Below, piece after piece: positions 1 through 11,629 of a stretch of DNA of 64,000 nt. Position numbers and translations under genes: made by a program. The notes under the pieces are model-generated. The model was not told where the DNA came from, did no database searches, and worked only from the letters and a program-made list of their open reading frames with translations. The first letter of the stretch is position 1, and each line of letters starts with the position of its first letter. Origin of the DNA: JAGDMJ01 sp963809695 (lineage in GTDB: Bacteria; Bacteroidota; Ignavibacteria; UBA10030; UBA6906); contig CAWEKI010000006.1 of NCBI GenBank assembly GCA_963809695.1, positions 558,001-622,000 of the forward strand, written 5' to 3'.

Positions 1-334
1 GTCACGCTGTTCCGTTTTCGTCGATGGAGGGATCATTTAAACTACAAAAGGGGAGAGGGGAAATCAAGGTAAGATGGACAAGCCTATCGACGAGACGAAC
101 ACAGAGCACAAGGATCTTGTCTTGTACCCGGATTCTCTTTTTTTACAACTTCCGGCCCGAAATTCTCAAATGTTGGAATCTTCCCCATCAAAATCCCTCA
201 TATTATATGATTTTGCGAGATAATCCGTGGCATGCAATTGGCAATTAACTACTCTAACTCACCATAGCGTTCACCCGATTGAAAAACCCTGTCACGCAGC
301 CTTTGTATTTTTTGAAAATCGCATAGGAAAACCA
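1..334. other. Upstream region of nifJ, no supported gene
   Basis: No open frame here has recognisable protein features. The stretch around 120-210 is AT-rich compared with the genes, which suits a promoter region. At 228-242 the spacing GG-N10-GC occurs in TGGCAT-N5-TGGCA, which resembles a sigma-54 -24/-12 element. Its -12 half reads TGGC rather than TTGC, so it is only a weak candidate. No convincing -35/-10 pair was found. Confidence 0.4.
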
Positions 335-3916
<3,582 letters not shown>

Positions 3917-3927
3917 TATAGATCACA

Positions 3928-3965
3928 GGTGCCGCTCTTGCGCACAGGAGCGGCACCGTTCTTTT
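3928..3965 (+). terminator. Rho-independent terminator after nifJ
   Basis: A perfect 10-bp stem (GGTGCCGCTC at 3928-3937 with GAGCGGCACC at 3948-3957) and a 10-base loop are followed by GTTCTTTT. It ends the nifJ transcript. It lies only a few bases before the next gene, so that gene is either expressed by read-through or has a promoter in this gap. Confidence 0.8.
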
Positions 3966-3993
3966 CCATTTAATGTCCCTGGGACTACCTGCT

Positions 3994-4983
3994 ATGGACC
4001 TTTCAACAACCTATCTTGGATTGAAACTGCGGAACCCGATCGTTCCGTCCGCCTCGCCGCTTTCCCACTCCCTCGACAGCATGAAACGGCTGGAAGACGC
4101 GGGGGCGGCCGCGATCGTGATGTATTCCCTTTTTGAAGAGCAGATCGCCCACGAGGCGGCAGAGCTCAACCATTATCTTACCTACGGCTCGGAAGCCTTC
4201 GCCGAGGCGCTTACCTACTTCCCCGCACCGCAGGAGTACAACCTCGGCCCGGAAGAGTATGTGAACCTGCTCCGAAAGGCGAAAGAGTCGCTCAAGATCC
4301 CGGTCATCGGAAGCCTCAACGGGATCTCGACGGGCGGATGGATCTCATATGCGAAGAAGATCGAAGAGGCTGGAGCTGATGCCCTCGAGCTCAATGTGTA
4401 CTATATTCCCACCGACGCGAAACTTGCGGCACAGGACGTTGAGGACCGCTATCTGGAAGTGCTGAACGCCGTGAAAACAACGGTGAAGATTCCCGTGGCG
4501 ATGAAGCTCAGTCCATTCTTCAGCTCCATGGCCAACATGGCCCATCGGCTGGACCAGGCTGGCGCCGCCGGCCTCGTGCTGTTCAACCGGTTTTATCAGC
4601 CTGATATCGATCTCGAGACGCTGGAGATCAAGCCGAACGTCATTCTCAGTACGCCCCAGGCCATGCGCCTGCCGATGCGCTGGGTGGCGATCCTCTACGG
4701 GAGGGTGAACGCAAGCCTGGCCGCGACAAGCGGTATCCACACCGCGGAAGACGTTCTGAAAATGCTGATGGCCGGCGCGGACGTCACCATGATGGCCTCC
4801 GGCCTGTTGAAGCACGGCCCCCAGAGGATCACCGAGATCCTCGCCCAGATGGATCAATGGATGCTCGAGCACGAGTATGTCTCTGTGGCGCAGATGAAGG
4901 GAAGCATGAGCCAGAAGTCGGTCGCCGATCCCTCTGCCTACGAACGCGCCAATTACATGAAGGTGCTCCAGGCATACAAGTAA
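3994..4983 (+). CDS. Dihydroorotate dehydrogenase-like flavoprotein (nifJ-associated)
   Basis: TIM-barrel FMN protein of the PyrD/DHODH superfamily, 329 aa. The N-terminal MDLSTTYLGLKLRNP and the C-terminal GIHTAEDVLKMLMAGAD phosphate-binding region are typical. The position that in true PyrD reads N-x-S/C-x-P-N, holding the catalytic base, reads LNVYYIPTD here, so orotate production is doubtful. Genes of this subfamily recurrently sit beside pyruvate:ferredoxin oxidoreductase, suggesting an electron-transfer or accessory role; that is inference. ATG 3994 matches the conserved family start and has GGGA nine bases upstream; ATG 3973 in the same frame would add seven residues. No other pyrimidine gene is nearby. 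Confidence 0.85.
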   Translation: MDLSTTYLGLKLRNPIVPSASPLSHSLDSMKRLEDAGAAAIVMYSLFEEQIAHEAAELNHYLTYGSEAFAEALTYFPAPQEYNLGPEEYVNLLRKAKESLKIPVIGSLNGISTGGWISYAKKIEEAGADALELNVYYIPTDAKLAAQDVEDRYLEVLNAVKTTVKIPVAMKLSPFFSSMANMAHRLDQAGAAGLVLFNRFYQPDIDLETLEIKPNVILSTPQAMRLPMRWVAILYGRVNASLAATSGIHTAEDVLKMLMAGADVTMMASGLLKHGPQRITEILAQMDQWMLEHEYVSVAQMKGSMSQKSVADPSAYERANYMKVLQAYK

Positions 4984-5009
4984 CCCCGGCACGGACTGAA
5001 ATATCCCGC

Positions 5010-5052
5010 AAAGGATGAGTCCCGAAAGGCTTCTGTTCGGGACCCATCCTTT
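5010..5052 (+). terminator. Long hairpin downstream of the DHOD-like gene
   Basis: Inverted repeat with 17-base arms and one mismatch (AAAGGATG-A-GTCCCGAA at 5010-5026 with TTCGGGAC-C-CATCCTTT at 5036-5052) around a 9-base loop. Only three T residues follow, so it may act as a weak terminator or as an RNA 3' stabiliser. It ends about 50 bases before the next start codon. Confidence 0.55.
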
Positions 5053-5104
5053 GTACAACAAACTGCTCTCTCCTCCACCACCCCATCCATGTCCGGAGAA
5101 GACC

Positions 5105-5845
5105 ATGCATCATAAACCTCATTGTTGCCTCGCTTTTCTCTTCTGCGTTGCATTGCTCGCTGGCGGCACGACGCTGCGGGCGCAGGGCAATGCGCAGCCA
5201 CACTCGCCCGAGGTCACGGCCGAAGTGCCGGCGCTGAAGGCGTTTCATCCCGTCATTTATGAGATCTGGCATGGCGCCTGGCCAAAGAAAGATACGGCGC
5301 AGCTCGCCGCGCTGCTCCCGAAGGTGGAAGCCGGGGTGAAGAACGTTGCGGAGGCAGATCTCCCCGGAATCCTGCGCGAGCGGAAGGCAGCGTGGAAGGA
5401 AAACGTTCTGGCCCTGCAGGCAATTGCGGCTGATTACAGGGACGCCGTGGAAGATCAGGATCAGCAGGCACTCCTTGACGTTGCCGAGAAGCTGCATTCC
5501 CAGTATGAGCGATTGGTCCGGGTGATTCGCCCTGCGCTCCAGGAACTGGAAGACTTCCACGCAGTGCTCTACGTGCTCTACCACTATTACATGCCGGGCG
5601 ATTCGCTCGAACAAATGAAAACATCCGCCGTGGCACTGAAAGAGAAAATGGCCGTGCTCGACAAAGCGGTTCTCCCTGACCGGTTGAAAAGCAGGGAATC
5701 TGCTTTCTTCAAGGCGCGGACAAAGCTTTCCGCGTCGGTGGACGCACTGGTATCGACGGCCTTCTCCAATGACATGAAAAGCATCAAGTCTGCTGTCGGC
5801 GTGGTTCATACCGACTATCAGGCCTTGGAAAAGGTTTTCGAATAA
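5105..5845 (+). CDS. Exported alpha-helical protein of unknown function
   Basis: 246 aa with an N-terminal signal peptide (hydrophobic CCLAFLFCVALLAGG, then a small-residue region before the probable cleavage near residue 27). The mature part is rich in Ala, Leu, Lys and Glu, with the heptad-like spacing of a helical bundle, and has no metal- or heme-binding Cys motif. It should be periplasmic. ATG 5105 is preceded by CGGAGAAG, a good ribosome binding site. It is flanked by a hairpin upstream and a convergent gene downstream, so it is probably monocistronic. I do not recognise the family; a superficial resemblance to four-helix periplasmic domains is all that can be said. Confidence 0.75.
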   Translation: MHHKPHCCLAFLFCVALLAGGTTLRAQGNAQPHSPEVTAEVPALKAFHPVIYEIWHGAWPKKDTAQLAALLPKVEAGVKNVAEADLPGILRERKAAWKENVLALQAIAADYRDAVEDQDQQALLDVAEKLHSQYERLVRVIRPALQELEDFHAVLYVLYHYYMPGDSLEQMKTSAVALKEKMAVLDKAVLPDRLKSRESAFFKARTKLSASVDALVSTAFSNDMKSIKSAVGVVHTDYQALEKVFE

Positions 5846-6132
5846 AATTCTTTTCTCCCTGTGGCCCTTTCAGCTCTCAACGCCTTCTGTGGTTTTCTTG
5901 TCCGGGTAAACAGGAGTTACTCTTGGGAGACTCTACTCTATAATGTCCTGGCCGGGCGGGTATGGGTGTTCATTCCGGCGTGGGTGGCCGCTGCTCCTTT
6001 TGTTTTCTTTCGACTGCAGGAACAAGAGGATGGTTTATTTCATCGCGTGAGCCAACAAAAAAGGAAGGGCCCCGCAAGGGGGCCCTCATATCACTCATTC
6101 TGAGTTCCGGGATCTCCATCCCCCTTTCCCCG
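5846..6132. other. Convergent intergenic region
   Basis: Lies between the exported helical protein (+) and pepF (-). Short open frames here lack coding character. The only clear element is the minus-strand terminator at 6056-6086. The 16-base string CTCATTCTGAGTTCCG at 6094-6109 recurs at 8160-8175 on the other side of pepF. Confidence 0.4.
6056..6086 (-). terminator. Rho-independent terminator of pepF
   Basis: Perfect 8-bp stem AGGGCCCC/GGGGCCCT (6066-6073 with 6079-6086) and loop GCAAG. Read on the minus strand it is followed by a run of T residues (A tract at 6057-6062 on the + strand). It lies about 45 bases past the pepF stop codon. Confidence 0.75.
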
Positions 6133-8013
6133 TCATTTCTTCGTATCCAGTATCTTCTCCATCTCATCCATGATCCTGTTCATCTTCTTCATGGTGAGTT
6201 CGAGCGGCTGGGGAGTGGTCATATCCACGCCCGCTTTCTTCAGGAGGTTGATGGGATAGTCCGAGCCTCCTGATTTGAGCAGCGTCAGGTAGCGGTCCCT
6301 CTCTGCCTTGTCGCCCGAGAGCACCTCTTCGGAGAGGGCCGCGGACGCGGTGAAGGAGGTCGCATACTGGAAGACGTAGAAGTTATAATAGAAGTGGGGA
6401 ACGTTTGCCCACTCGGCTTTCACATTATCATCGACCACGCACACCCCTTTGTCGTGTCCGTAGTACTTCCGGGTGATATCCAGATAGAGCTTGTCCAGTT
6501 CGTCGCCGGTCAGTGATTGTCCCTTCTCGGCCATCTCATGGATGCGGAGCTCGAACTCGGCAAACTGTGTCTGCCGGAACACGGTCCCCTTCATGTTGTC
6601 AAGATAGCTGCCGAGCATCGAGAGGCGCACCCCGTCATCGTTTGTGGACTTGAGCATGTGATCGATCAGGAGCGCCTCGTTGAAGGTCGACGCCACTTCG
6701 GCGACGAAAATCGAATACTGCGACGTGGGGTAAGGCTGGTTCTTGTTGGCGAGATAGCTGTGCATTGTGTGTCCCAGCTCATGAGCGAGCGTGCTCATAT
6801 CGTCATACTTGCCATTGTAGTTCAGCAGCATGTAGGGATGGACGTCATAGGCTGAGCCATTGGAGTACGCGCCTGCTCGTTTGCCGGTATTGGGGTAGAC
6901 GTCCACCCAGCGATCGCCGAGCCCTTTCTGTGCCGTTGCAACGTAGTCCGGTCCGAGAGGGGCAAGCGAAGCAAGAATATGCTTTTCTGCGTCTTCATAG
7001 GAATAGGTGAGATCAACGTTTTTTACCACGGGCGCGTAGAGATCGTAGTAATGCAAGGTATCAACGCCCAACATCCGCTTGCGGAGATTGAGGTAGCGGT
7101 AGAAAGTGGCGAGGTTCGCGTTCACGCCATTGACCAGGCTCGTGTAGACCTGGACGGGGATGTTGTCGTTGTCCAGCGCCGATGCGAGGGACGATTCGTA
7201 GTTCCTGGCATTCTTGAAGAACATGTCTTTCTTGACCTCTGCATAGAGATCCGTCCCGAAGGTCCTGCGATACTGGTTGAGCGTTCCGAAATATGCCGCG
7301 AAGACTTTTTCACGATCGCCCCGGTTGGGTACCGCCCGATACAGGGCGAACGCCGCTTTATCCAGCTTGACGGACTTTCCGTCGGCCAGTGTGACATCGG
7401 GGAAGGGAAACTCCGCATTGGAAAAAACGCCGAAGATGTTGTCCGGACTGTCGGCCATGAGGCTGGCATCGGCAATGATCTTCTCTTCGCCTTCCGTGCC
7501 GGTATGAGCTTTCCTGCGGAGAATGTCGTCCAACCCGTGCGCGAAGACCTTGAGCCGCGGCTCCTGCTGAATGAACTTCTCGATCGCGGGCCGGTCGATT
7601 TTCAGGATCTCAGGCTGGATATACGCGGTCGTTGCGCCAAAGTCGGCGCCGATCTTCGACATGTCCTGGACCATCCCCAGGTACTTGGCGTTATTCAAGT
7701 CCAGATCCGAGCTCATGCTTGCGTACACATAGAGCCGGGAGAGCTCTTTGGAAAGAGTGCTCACGGTTTCCAGGCAGCTTGCCAGCGTCGCGGGGGATGA
7801 GGCGAGCTTACCCCGAAACTGCTCGACCTTTGGCAGCTCTGCCACGATTTTGTCCTTTGCTGTCTTCCAGGCTTCATCGGAGGGATAGATGTCGGCCAGG
7901 TTCCACTTGTACTTGTCGGGAATCTTGCTCCGATCGCGCTCCTGAGCGAAGGATGCCTCGGCGATGAGGGAGAGGCTGAGAAGGCAGATCGTCACATCTT
8001 TGAATGGGTGCAT
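6133..8013 (-). CDS. pepF: Oligoendopeptidase F, M3 family, exported form
   Basis: Zinc metallopeptidase that cleaves short peptides. The 626-aa product has the M3B oligoendopeptidase fold and the catalytic motif AHELGHTMHS near residue 411, with the downstream metal-ligand segment VASTFNEALL. Unlike the usual cytoplasmic PepF it begins with a signal peptide (hydrophobic CLLSLSLIAEASFA), so it is predicted to be periplasmic or secreted. Start 8013 is chosen because AAAGGTGA stands just upstream on the minus strand; an upstream in-frame start at 8058 would bury the signal peptide. Its own terminator follows at 6056-6086, so it is probably monocistronic. Confidence 0.93.
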   Translation of the reverse strand: MHPFKDVTICLLSLSLIAEASFAQERDRSKIPDKYKWNLADIYPSDEAWKTAKDKIVAELPKVEQFRGKLASSPATLASCLETVSTLSKELSRLYVYASMSSDLDLNNAKYLGMVQDMSKIGADFGATTAYIQPEILKIDRPAIEKFIQQEPRLKVFAHGLDDILRRKAHTGTEGEEKIIADASLMADSPDNIFGVFSNAEFPFPDVTLADGKSVKLDKAAFALYRAVPNRGDREKVFAAYFGTLNQYRRTFGTDLYAEVKKDMFFKNARNYESSLASALDNDNIPVQVYTSLVNGVNANLATFYRYLNLRKRMLGVDTLHYYDLYAPVVKNVDLTYSYEDAEKHILASLAPLGPDYVATAQKGLGDRWVDVYPNTGKRAGAYSNGSAYDVHPYMLLNYNGKYDDMSTLAHELGHTMHSYLANKNQPYPTSQYSIFVAEVASTFNEALLIDHMLKSTNDDGVRLSMLGSYLDNMKGTVFRQTQFAEFELRIHEMAEKGQSLTGDELDKLYLDITRKYYGHDKGVCVVDDNVKAEWANVPHFYYNFYVFQYATSFTASAALSEEVLSGDKAERDRYLTLLKSGGSDYPINLLKKAGVDMTTPQPLELTMKKMNRIMDEMEKILDTKK

Positions 8014-8272
8014 CGAGTCACCTTTCTGTGGGATGGACATATTCTTATTAATACGCATACGACTCCTGAAAGATACAATAAACGCAGGAATGTAAACGCC
8101 CGGATGAGCACTTTTCGTTCCCCCCGACCGGCCGGGTTTTTGGGGTTGGAACGCTCTCCCTCATTCTGAGTTCCGACTTCTCCGTTCCCTATTCTCGGTT
8201 GGGATGTTTGTCTCTGGCCAATTTTGTACATTGCTACGATTGAACGCATTCGAGACAGGCACGGAGAAAGAC

Positions 8273-10105
8273 ATGGCTAATTTCCGGGAGAAGCTGCAGC
8301 GCGGCATCATACTCTTCGATGGCGGCGTTGGGACATATCTCTACGAAAAAGGGATCTATATCAACACCTGCTTCGACGAGCTGAACCTGACGAATCCCGA
8401 TATCGTCGCAAGCGTCCATAAAGATTACATTGCAGCAGGTGCGGATGTCATCGAGACGAACACCTTCGGGGCCAACCGGTTCAAGCTTGCACCGCAAGGA
8501 CTGGAAGGGAGGGTCTACGAGATCAACCTGAAGGGGGCGCAGATCGCCAAAGCCGCCGCCCGGGAGAACACGCTGGTTGCCGGATCGGTCGGCCCTCTCG
8601 GAGTCCAGATCGAGCCCCTGGGCAAACTCTCTTTTGACGAAGCGAAAGACGCGTTTCGGGAACAGGTCAAGGGGCTTCTCGACGGCGGGGTCGACCTCAT
8701 TATCTTCGAGACGTTTTCTCTCGTGCCGGAGATTGTCCAGGCAATCCGTGCGGTAAAGGAGCTGAACAGCGATATTCCCATTATTGCCCAGGTCACGATC
8801 AGCGATGATGGCAAGCTGCTCAGCGGTGCCACGCTGGAGAGCTTTGTTGGGGAAGCTATGCAGCTTGGGGTGGATGTGGTGGGGATGAACTGTTCCGTCG
8901 GCCCCAAGTCGATGCTCGAGGCGCTCGAGAATCTGAAATTGCTCACCACGCTCCCGATTTCCGTACAACCGAACGCCGGCCTTCCCCAAAATGTCGGGGG
9001 CAGGAACATCTACATGGCTTCGCCCGAGTACATGGCGGAATACGCCAAGCGGTTTATCCAGACGGGCGCCGTCATCGTGGGAGGATGCTGCGGGACCAAT
9101 CCCGAACACATCCGCGCCATCAGAAGAGCCGTGCACGCGTTGCAGCCTGCGAAGCGTATGGATCGTATGGAGGCTGACCTCCAGGTGACGGCCCCGGAAA
9201 CGGTGAAGGTCTATGAGCCGACAGAGAAGTCCCGGCTTGCCAACAAGCTGCTGAGAAAGGAATTTGTCACGCTCGTAGAGCTCGTCTCCCCGCGCGGCGT
9301 CTCGCCGGGGAAGGAAGTGGCAAAAGCGCGCCGGCTGCATCACTTCGGGATCGATGCGATCAATATCCCTGACGGGCCCCGGGCCTCGGCGCGCATGTCC
9401 GCGCTCGCGCTTGCGTCGATCATCCAGCGGGAGGTGGGCATCGAGACAGTGCTGCACTTTGCATGCAGGGACCGGAACGTGATCGGCATGCAGTCGGACC
9501 TGCTGGGCTCGTGGGCACTCGGACTGCGCAACATCCTGGCCATCACCGGCGATCCTCCCAAACTCGGAAGCTATCCGGATGCCACCGCGGTGTTCGATGT
9601 GGACGCGATCGGGCTCACCAACCTGATCAACCGGCTGAATCACGGGCTGGACCTCGCCGGCAATCCGATCGGCGATCCGACCGGCTTCAGTATCGGCGTC
9701 GGCGTCAATCCCGGCGCCATCAATCTTGATGAAGAGCTGCGAAGACTGGAGTGGAAGATTCAGGCCGGCGCGGAATACATGATCACCCAGCCGGTGTTCG
9801 ATCTACAGATCCTTGAACGCTTCATGAAGCGCATCGAGCATGTGAAGATCCCGCTGATCTGTGGCATTTGGCCGCTGATCTCGTACCGCAACGCAGAGTT
9901 CATGAACAATGAAGTCCCGGGCGCAAGCGTCCCCGCTGAAATCCTGGCACGGATGCGGAAGACCACGACGAAGGAAGAGGGTTTTGCTGAAGGAGTGGCG
10001 ATTGCCCGCGAGACCTATGAGCACATCCGCGGCGAAGTTGCCGGCGTGCAGCTCTCCGCTCCCATGGGGCGGATCGAAGGAGTCTTCACGATGCTGGGGA
10101 AGTAG
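8273..10105 (+). CDS. Bifunctional homocysteine S-methyltransferase / 5,10-methylenetetrahydrofolate reductase
   Basis: 610-aa fusion in the style of Bacillus YitJ. Residues 1 to about 300 form a homocysteine S-methyltransferase domain, with start DGGVGTYLYEKG and zinc-ligand cysteines in GMNCSVGP and GGCCGTNPEH. Residues from about 325 form a MetF-type flavin reductase (LVELVSPRG, NILAITGDPPK, GVNPGAINLDEE, ITQPVFD). Together they make methyl-THF and pass methyl groups to homocysteine. ATG 8273 has GGAGAAAG upstream; an in-frame start at 8204 lacks support. A possible promoter -10 TACATT lies at 8227-8232. Divergent from pepF. Confidence 0.93.
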   Translation: MANFREKLQRGIILFDGGVGTYLYEKGIYINTCFDELNLTNPDIVASVHKDYIAAGADVIETNTFGANRFKLAPQGLEGRVYEINLKGAQIAKAAARENTLVAGSVGPLGVQIEPLGKLSFDEAKDAFREQVKGLLDGGVDLIIFETFSLVPEIVQAIRAVKELNSDIPIIAQVTISDDGKLLSGATLESFVGEAMQLGVDVVGMNCSVGPKSMLEALENLKLLTTLPISVQPNAGLPQNVGGRNIYMASPEYMAEYAKRFIQTGAVIVGGCCGTNPEHIRAIRRAVHALQPAKRMDRMEADLQVTAPETVKVYEPTEKSRLANKLLRKEFVTLVELVSPRGVSPGKEVAKARRLHHFGIDAINIPDGPRASARMSALALASIIQREVGIETVLHFACRDRNVIGMQSDLLGSWALGLRNILAITGDPPKLGSYPDATAVFDVDAIGLTNLINRLNHGLDLAGNPIGDPTGFSIGVGVNPGAINLDEELRRLEWKIQAGAEYMITQPVFDLQILERFMKRIEHVKIPLICGIWPLISYRNAEFMNNEVPGASVPAEILARMRKTTTKEEGFAEGVAIARETYEHIRGEVAGVQLSAPMGRIEGVFTMLGK

Positions 10106-10433
10106 ACCCGCCTGAGGAATCTCGCATTCAGAACGGCCGTTTTTTGATATGGAGTGATGTATGTACATCGTTTACTATTATCGGTTTGTTCGTTGAGTTG
10201 GCATTGGAGTTTGTAATCATCTCCATTCATCGGCAGGTAGAAATCTCCATACCGGCGGCCCGCTGGCGCCGGGAGCTAGGAAGGAAGTGTGTATTTGGCT
10301 TCCTGAACGCATATTCCTCGTGATCTCCAGCTGTTACCCATCATACGTATGACATTCTCCTCTGGCACCGCTTTTGCAAGCCTAGCGCCTCGTAGATATT
10401 TACGGTGATCCGCCCCAATAAGGCAATGAGATC
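10106..10433. other. Intergenic region ahead of the pilin-like operon
   Basis: No gene-like frame. It is less GC-rich than its surroundings around 10140-10230. The clear element is a sigma-54 type promoter at 10363-10378. A run AACGGCCGTTTTTTG at 10128-10142 may contribute to termination of the preceding gene but has no proper loop. Confidence 0.45.
10363..10378 (+). promoter_or_regulatory. Sigma-54 (RpoN) -24/-12 promoter, overlapping a possible sigma-70 promoter
   Basis: TGGCAC-N5-TTGCA places GG and GC exactly ten bases apart and matches the RpoN consensus TGGCACG-N4-TTGCW at nearly every conserved base. The predicted start near 10390 leaves a leader of about 44 bases before ATG 10434. 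The same DNA also holds TTGCAA (10374-10379), N17, TATTTA (10397-10402), a plausible sigma-70 pair. Activator sites for a sigma-54 enhancer-binding protein would be expected upstream but none could be recognised by eye. Confidence 0.65.
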
Positions 10434-10964
10434 ATGAATACAGGTCAGACAATCATAACAATTATGGCGTTCGTGTTCCTTACGACCATCCTGGTCAATT
10501 TCTACGGGCTTGTGGCGAGCACGGGGGACGATATCTCGAGCGGCCAGGACGGGATCCTCGAGACGACCATTGCCACGTCATACATGGAACTGGCGCAGGG
10601 TCTGTCGTACGACGAGATCTCGGACAGCTCTGACATTGCGATCCACAACGCGAGCGCTCTCACACCTCCCTCGAATCTCGGACCTGATGTGTCGGCAGAG
10701 GACAGCATTCAGAACTTCAACGATTTCGACGACTTCGATGGCCTTGTGGTAGACAAGCAACCAGGGGGAACCAACCGGGTATACCGAACGCGATTTTCGG
10801 TGAATTACGTCAATCCAGCCAATGTTGAGACCTTGGTTGGGTCGAGGACTTTTGTGAAGAGAATGGATCTGAAGACCTGGCGCATCTTCCCGGCAGCTGG
10901 CGTGAACGAACGGCTCGACACGCTGCAGACGTCGCTGATCATGGGATATTTTCATTTCGACTAG
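10434..10964 (+). CDS. Membrane-anchored pilin-like protein 1 (PilV/GspI-like position)
   Basis: 176 aa with one N-terminal transmembrane helix (about residues 6-28) and a periplasmic domain. The segment SYMELAQGLSYDEISD right after the helix resembles the stretch following the helix of minor pilins such as PilV or GspI. There is no basic leader with Gly followed by Phe and Glu, so it is not a standard prepilin. First gene of a three-gene operon under the sigma-54 type promoter; a weak AAGG lies upstream of ATG 10434. Assignment as pilin-like is inference from architecture and gene order; no enzymatic motif is present. Confidence 0.7.
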   Translation: MNTGQTIITIMAFVFLTTILVNFYGLVASTGDDISSGQDGILETTIATSYMELAQGLSYDEISDSSDIAIHNASALTPPSNLGPDVSAEDSIQNFNDFDDFDGLVVDKQPGGTNRVYRTRFSVNYVNPANVETLVGSRTFVKRMDLKTWRIFPAAGVNERLDTLQTSLIMGYFHFD

Positions 10965-10984
10965 CACATCGCAAGGGGGAAAAC

Positions 10985-11602
10985 ATGTCGTCTTTAATGG
11001 ATGTCATTTACTCGATGCTTTTCGGCGGCACGCTGTTCATCATCGTGCTGAACGCAAACGACATCGCTGCCGAAAACCAGTCCACATACCATGGCGACAT
11101 GATGGTGCAGCAGATGCTGACCAGCACGGCGCAGCTCATCGAAGGGGAATTCCGGAACATGGGATTTGGTGTGCCGGAGCACAGCGCGACAGTGAAAGCG
11201 GCCGATACGTCATCCATCGCATTTCTGAGCGACCTGGGGCGTGATGGCGGAGTGATCGACACCATACGCTATTCCATTGGGCCGACATCAGAGCTCAGTG
11301 CAACGCAGAATGAGCTTGACCGTAACCTCTACAGAAGCGTCAACGGCGGTCAGCGCGCCATTGTCGGCATCGTGACCACCTTCAGGCTGCAGTTCTTCAC
11401 CCGGGACGGCGATCTTCTTCCGAGCCCTGTGCCATCCGACCGTCTTACCGAGATCCATGTGGTCGAGGTGACAATGGAAGTGCAGAACTCGAACGCTCTT
11501 GCGCGCAACTCGATGCAGGTCCAAGAAGGGGAGCGCTCGGCGCTCTATTCGAGCTCGTTGTGGCAGCAGACCCGGCTGGCTTCACAGAATTCCCGGCGCT
11601 AA
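10985..11602 (+). CDS. Membrane-anchored pilin-like protein 2 (PilW/GspJ-like position)
   Basis: 205 aa: an N-terminal hydrophobic helix (about residues 7-24), a helical stretch with MVQQMLTSTAQLIEGEFRNMGFG, then a beta-rich domain including TTFRLQFFTRDGDLL and VVEVTMEVQ. This layout is that of PilW/GspJ minor pilins, whose helix is followed by an amphipathic stretch and a beta domain. Again the prepilin peptidase motif is absent. It starts 20 bases after gene 1, with AAGGGGG before ATG 10985. Probably co-transcribed and working with its neighbours in a surface or export filament; this is inference. Confidence 0.7.
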   Translation: MSSLMDVIYSMLFGGTLFIIVLNANDIAAENQSTYHGDMMVQQMLTSTAQLIEGEFRNMGFGVPEHSATVKAADTSSIAFLSDLGRDGGVIDTIRYSIGPTSELSATQNELDRNLYRSVNGGQRAIVGIVTTFRLQFFTRDGDLLPSPVPSDRLTEIHVVEVTMEVQNSNALARNSMQVQEGERSALYSSSLWQQTRLASQNSRR

Positions 11603-11629
11603 CCGTCTCACACCTGAGGAGTAGCACAC

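Noticed and set aside
24..248. Short + frame before nifJ
   Set aside because: Random composition, no ribosome binding site, and overlaps the likely promoter region.
5861..6103. 80-codon + frame between the exported helical protein and pepF
   Set aside because: It runs into the pepF terminator hairpin and has no coding signature.
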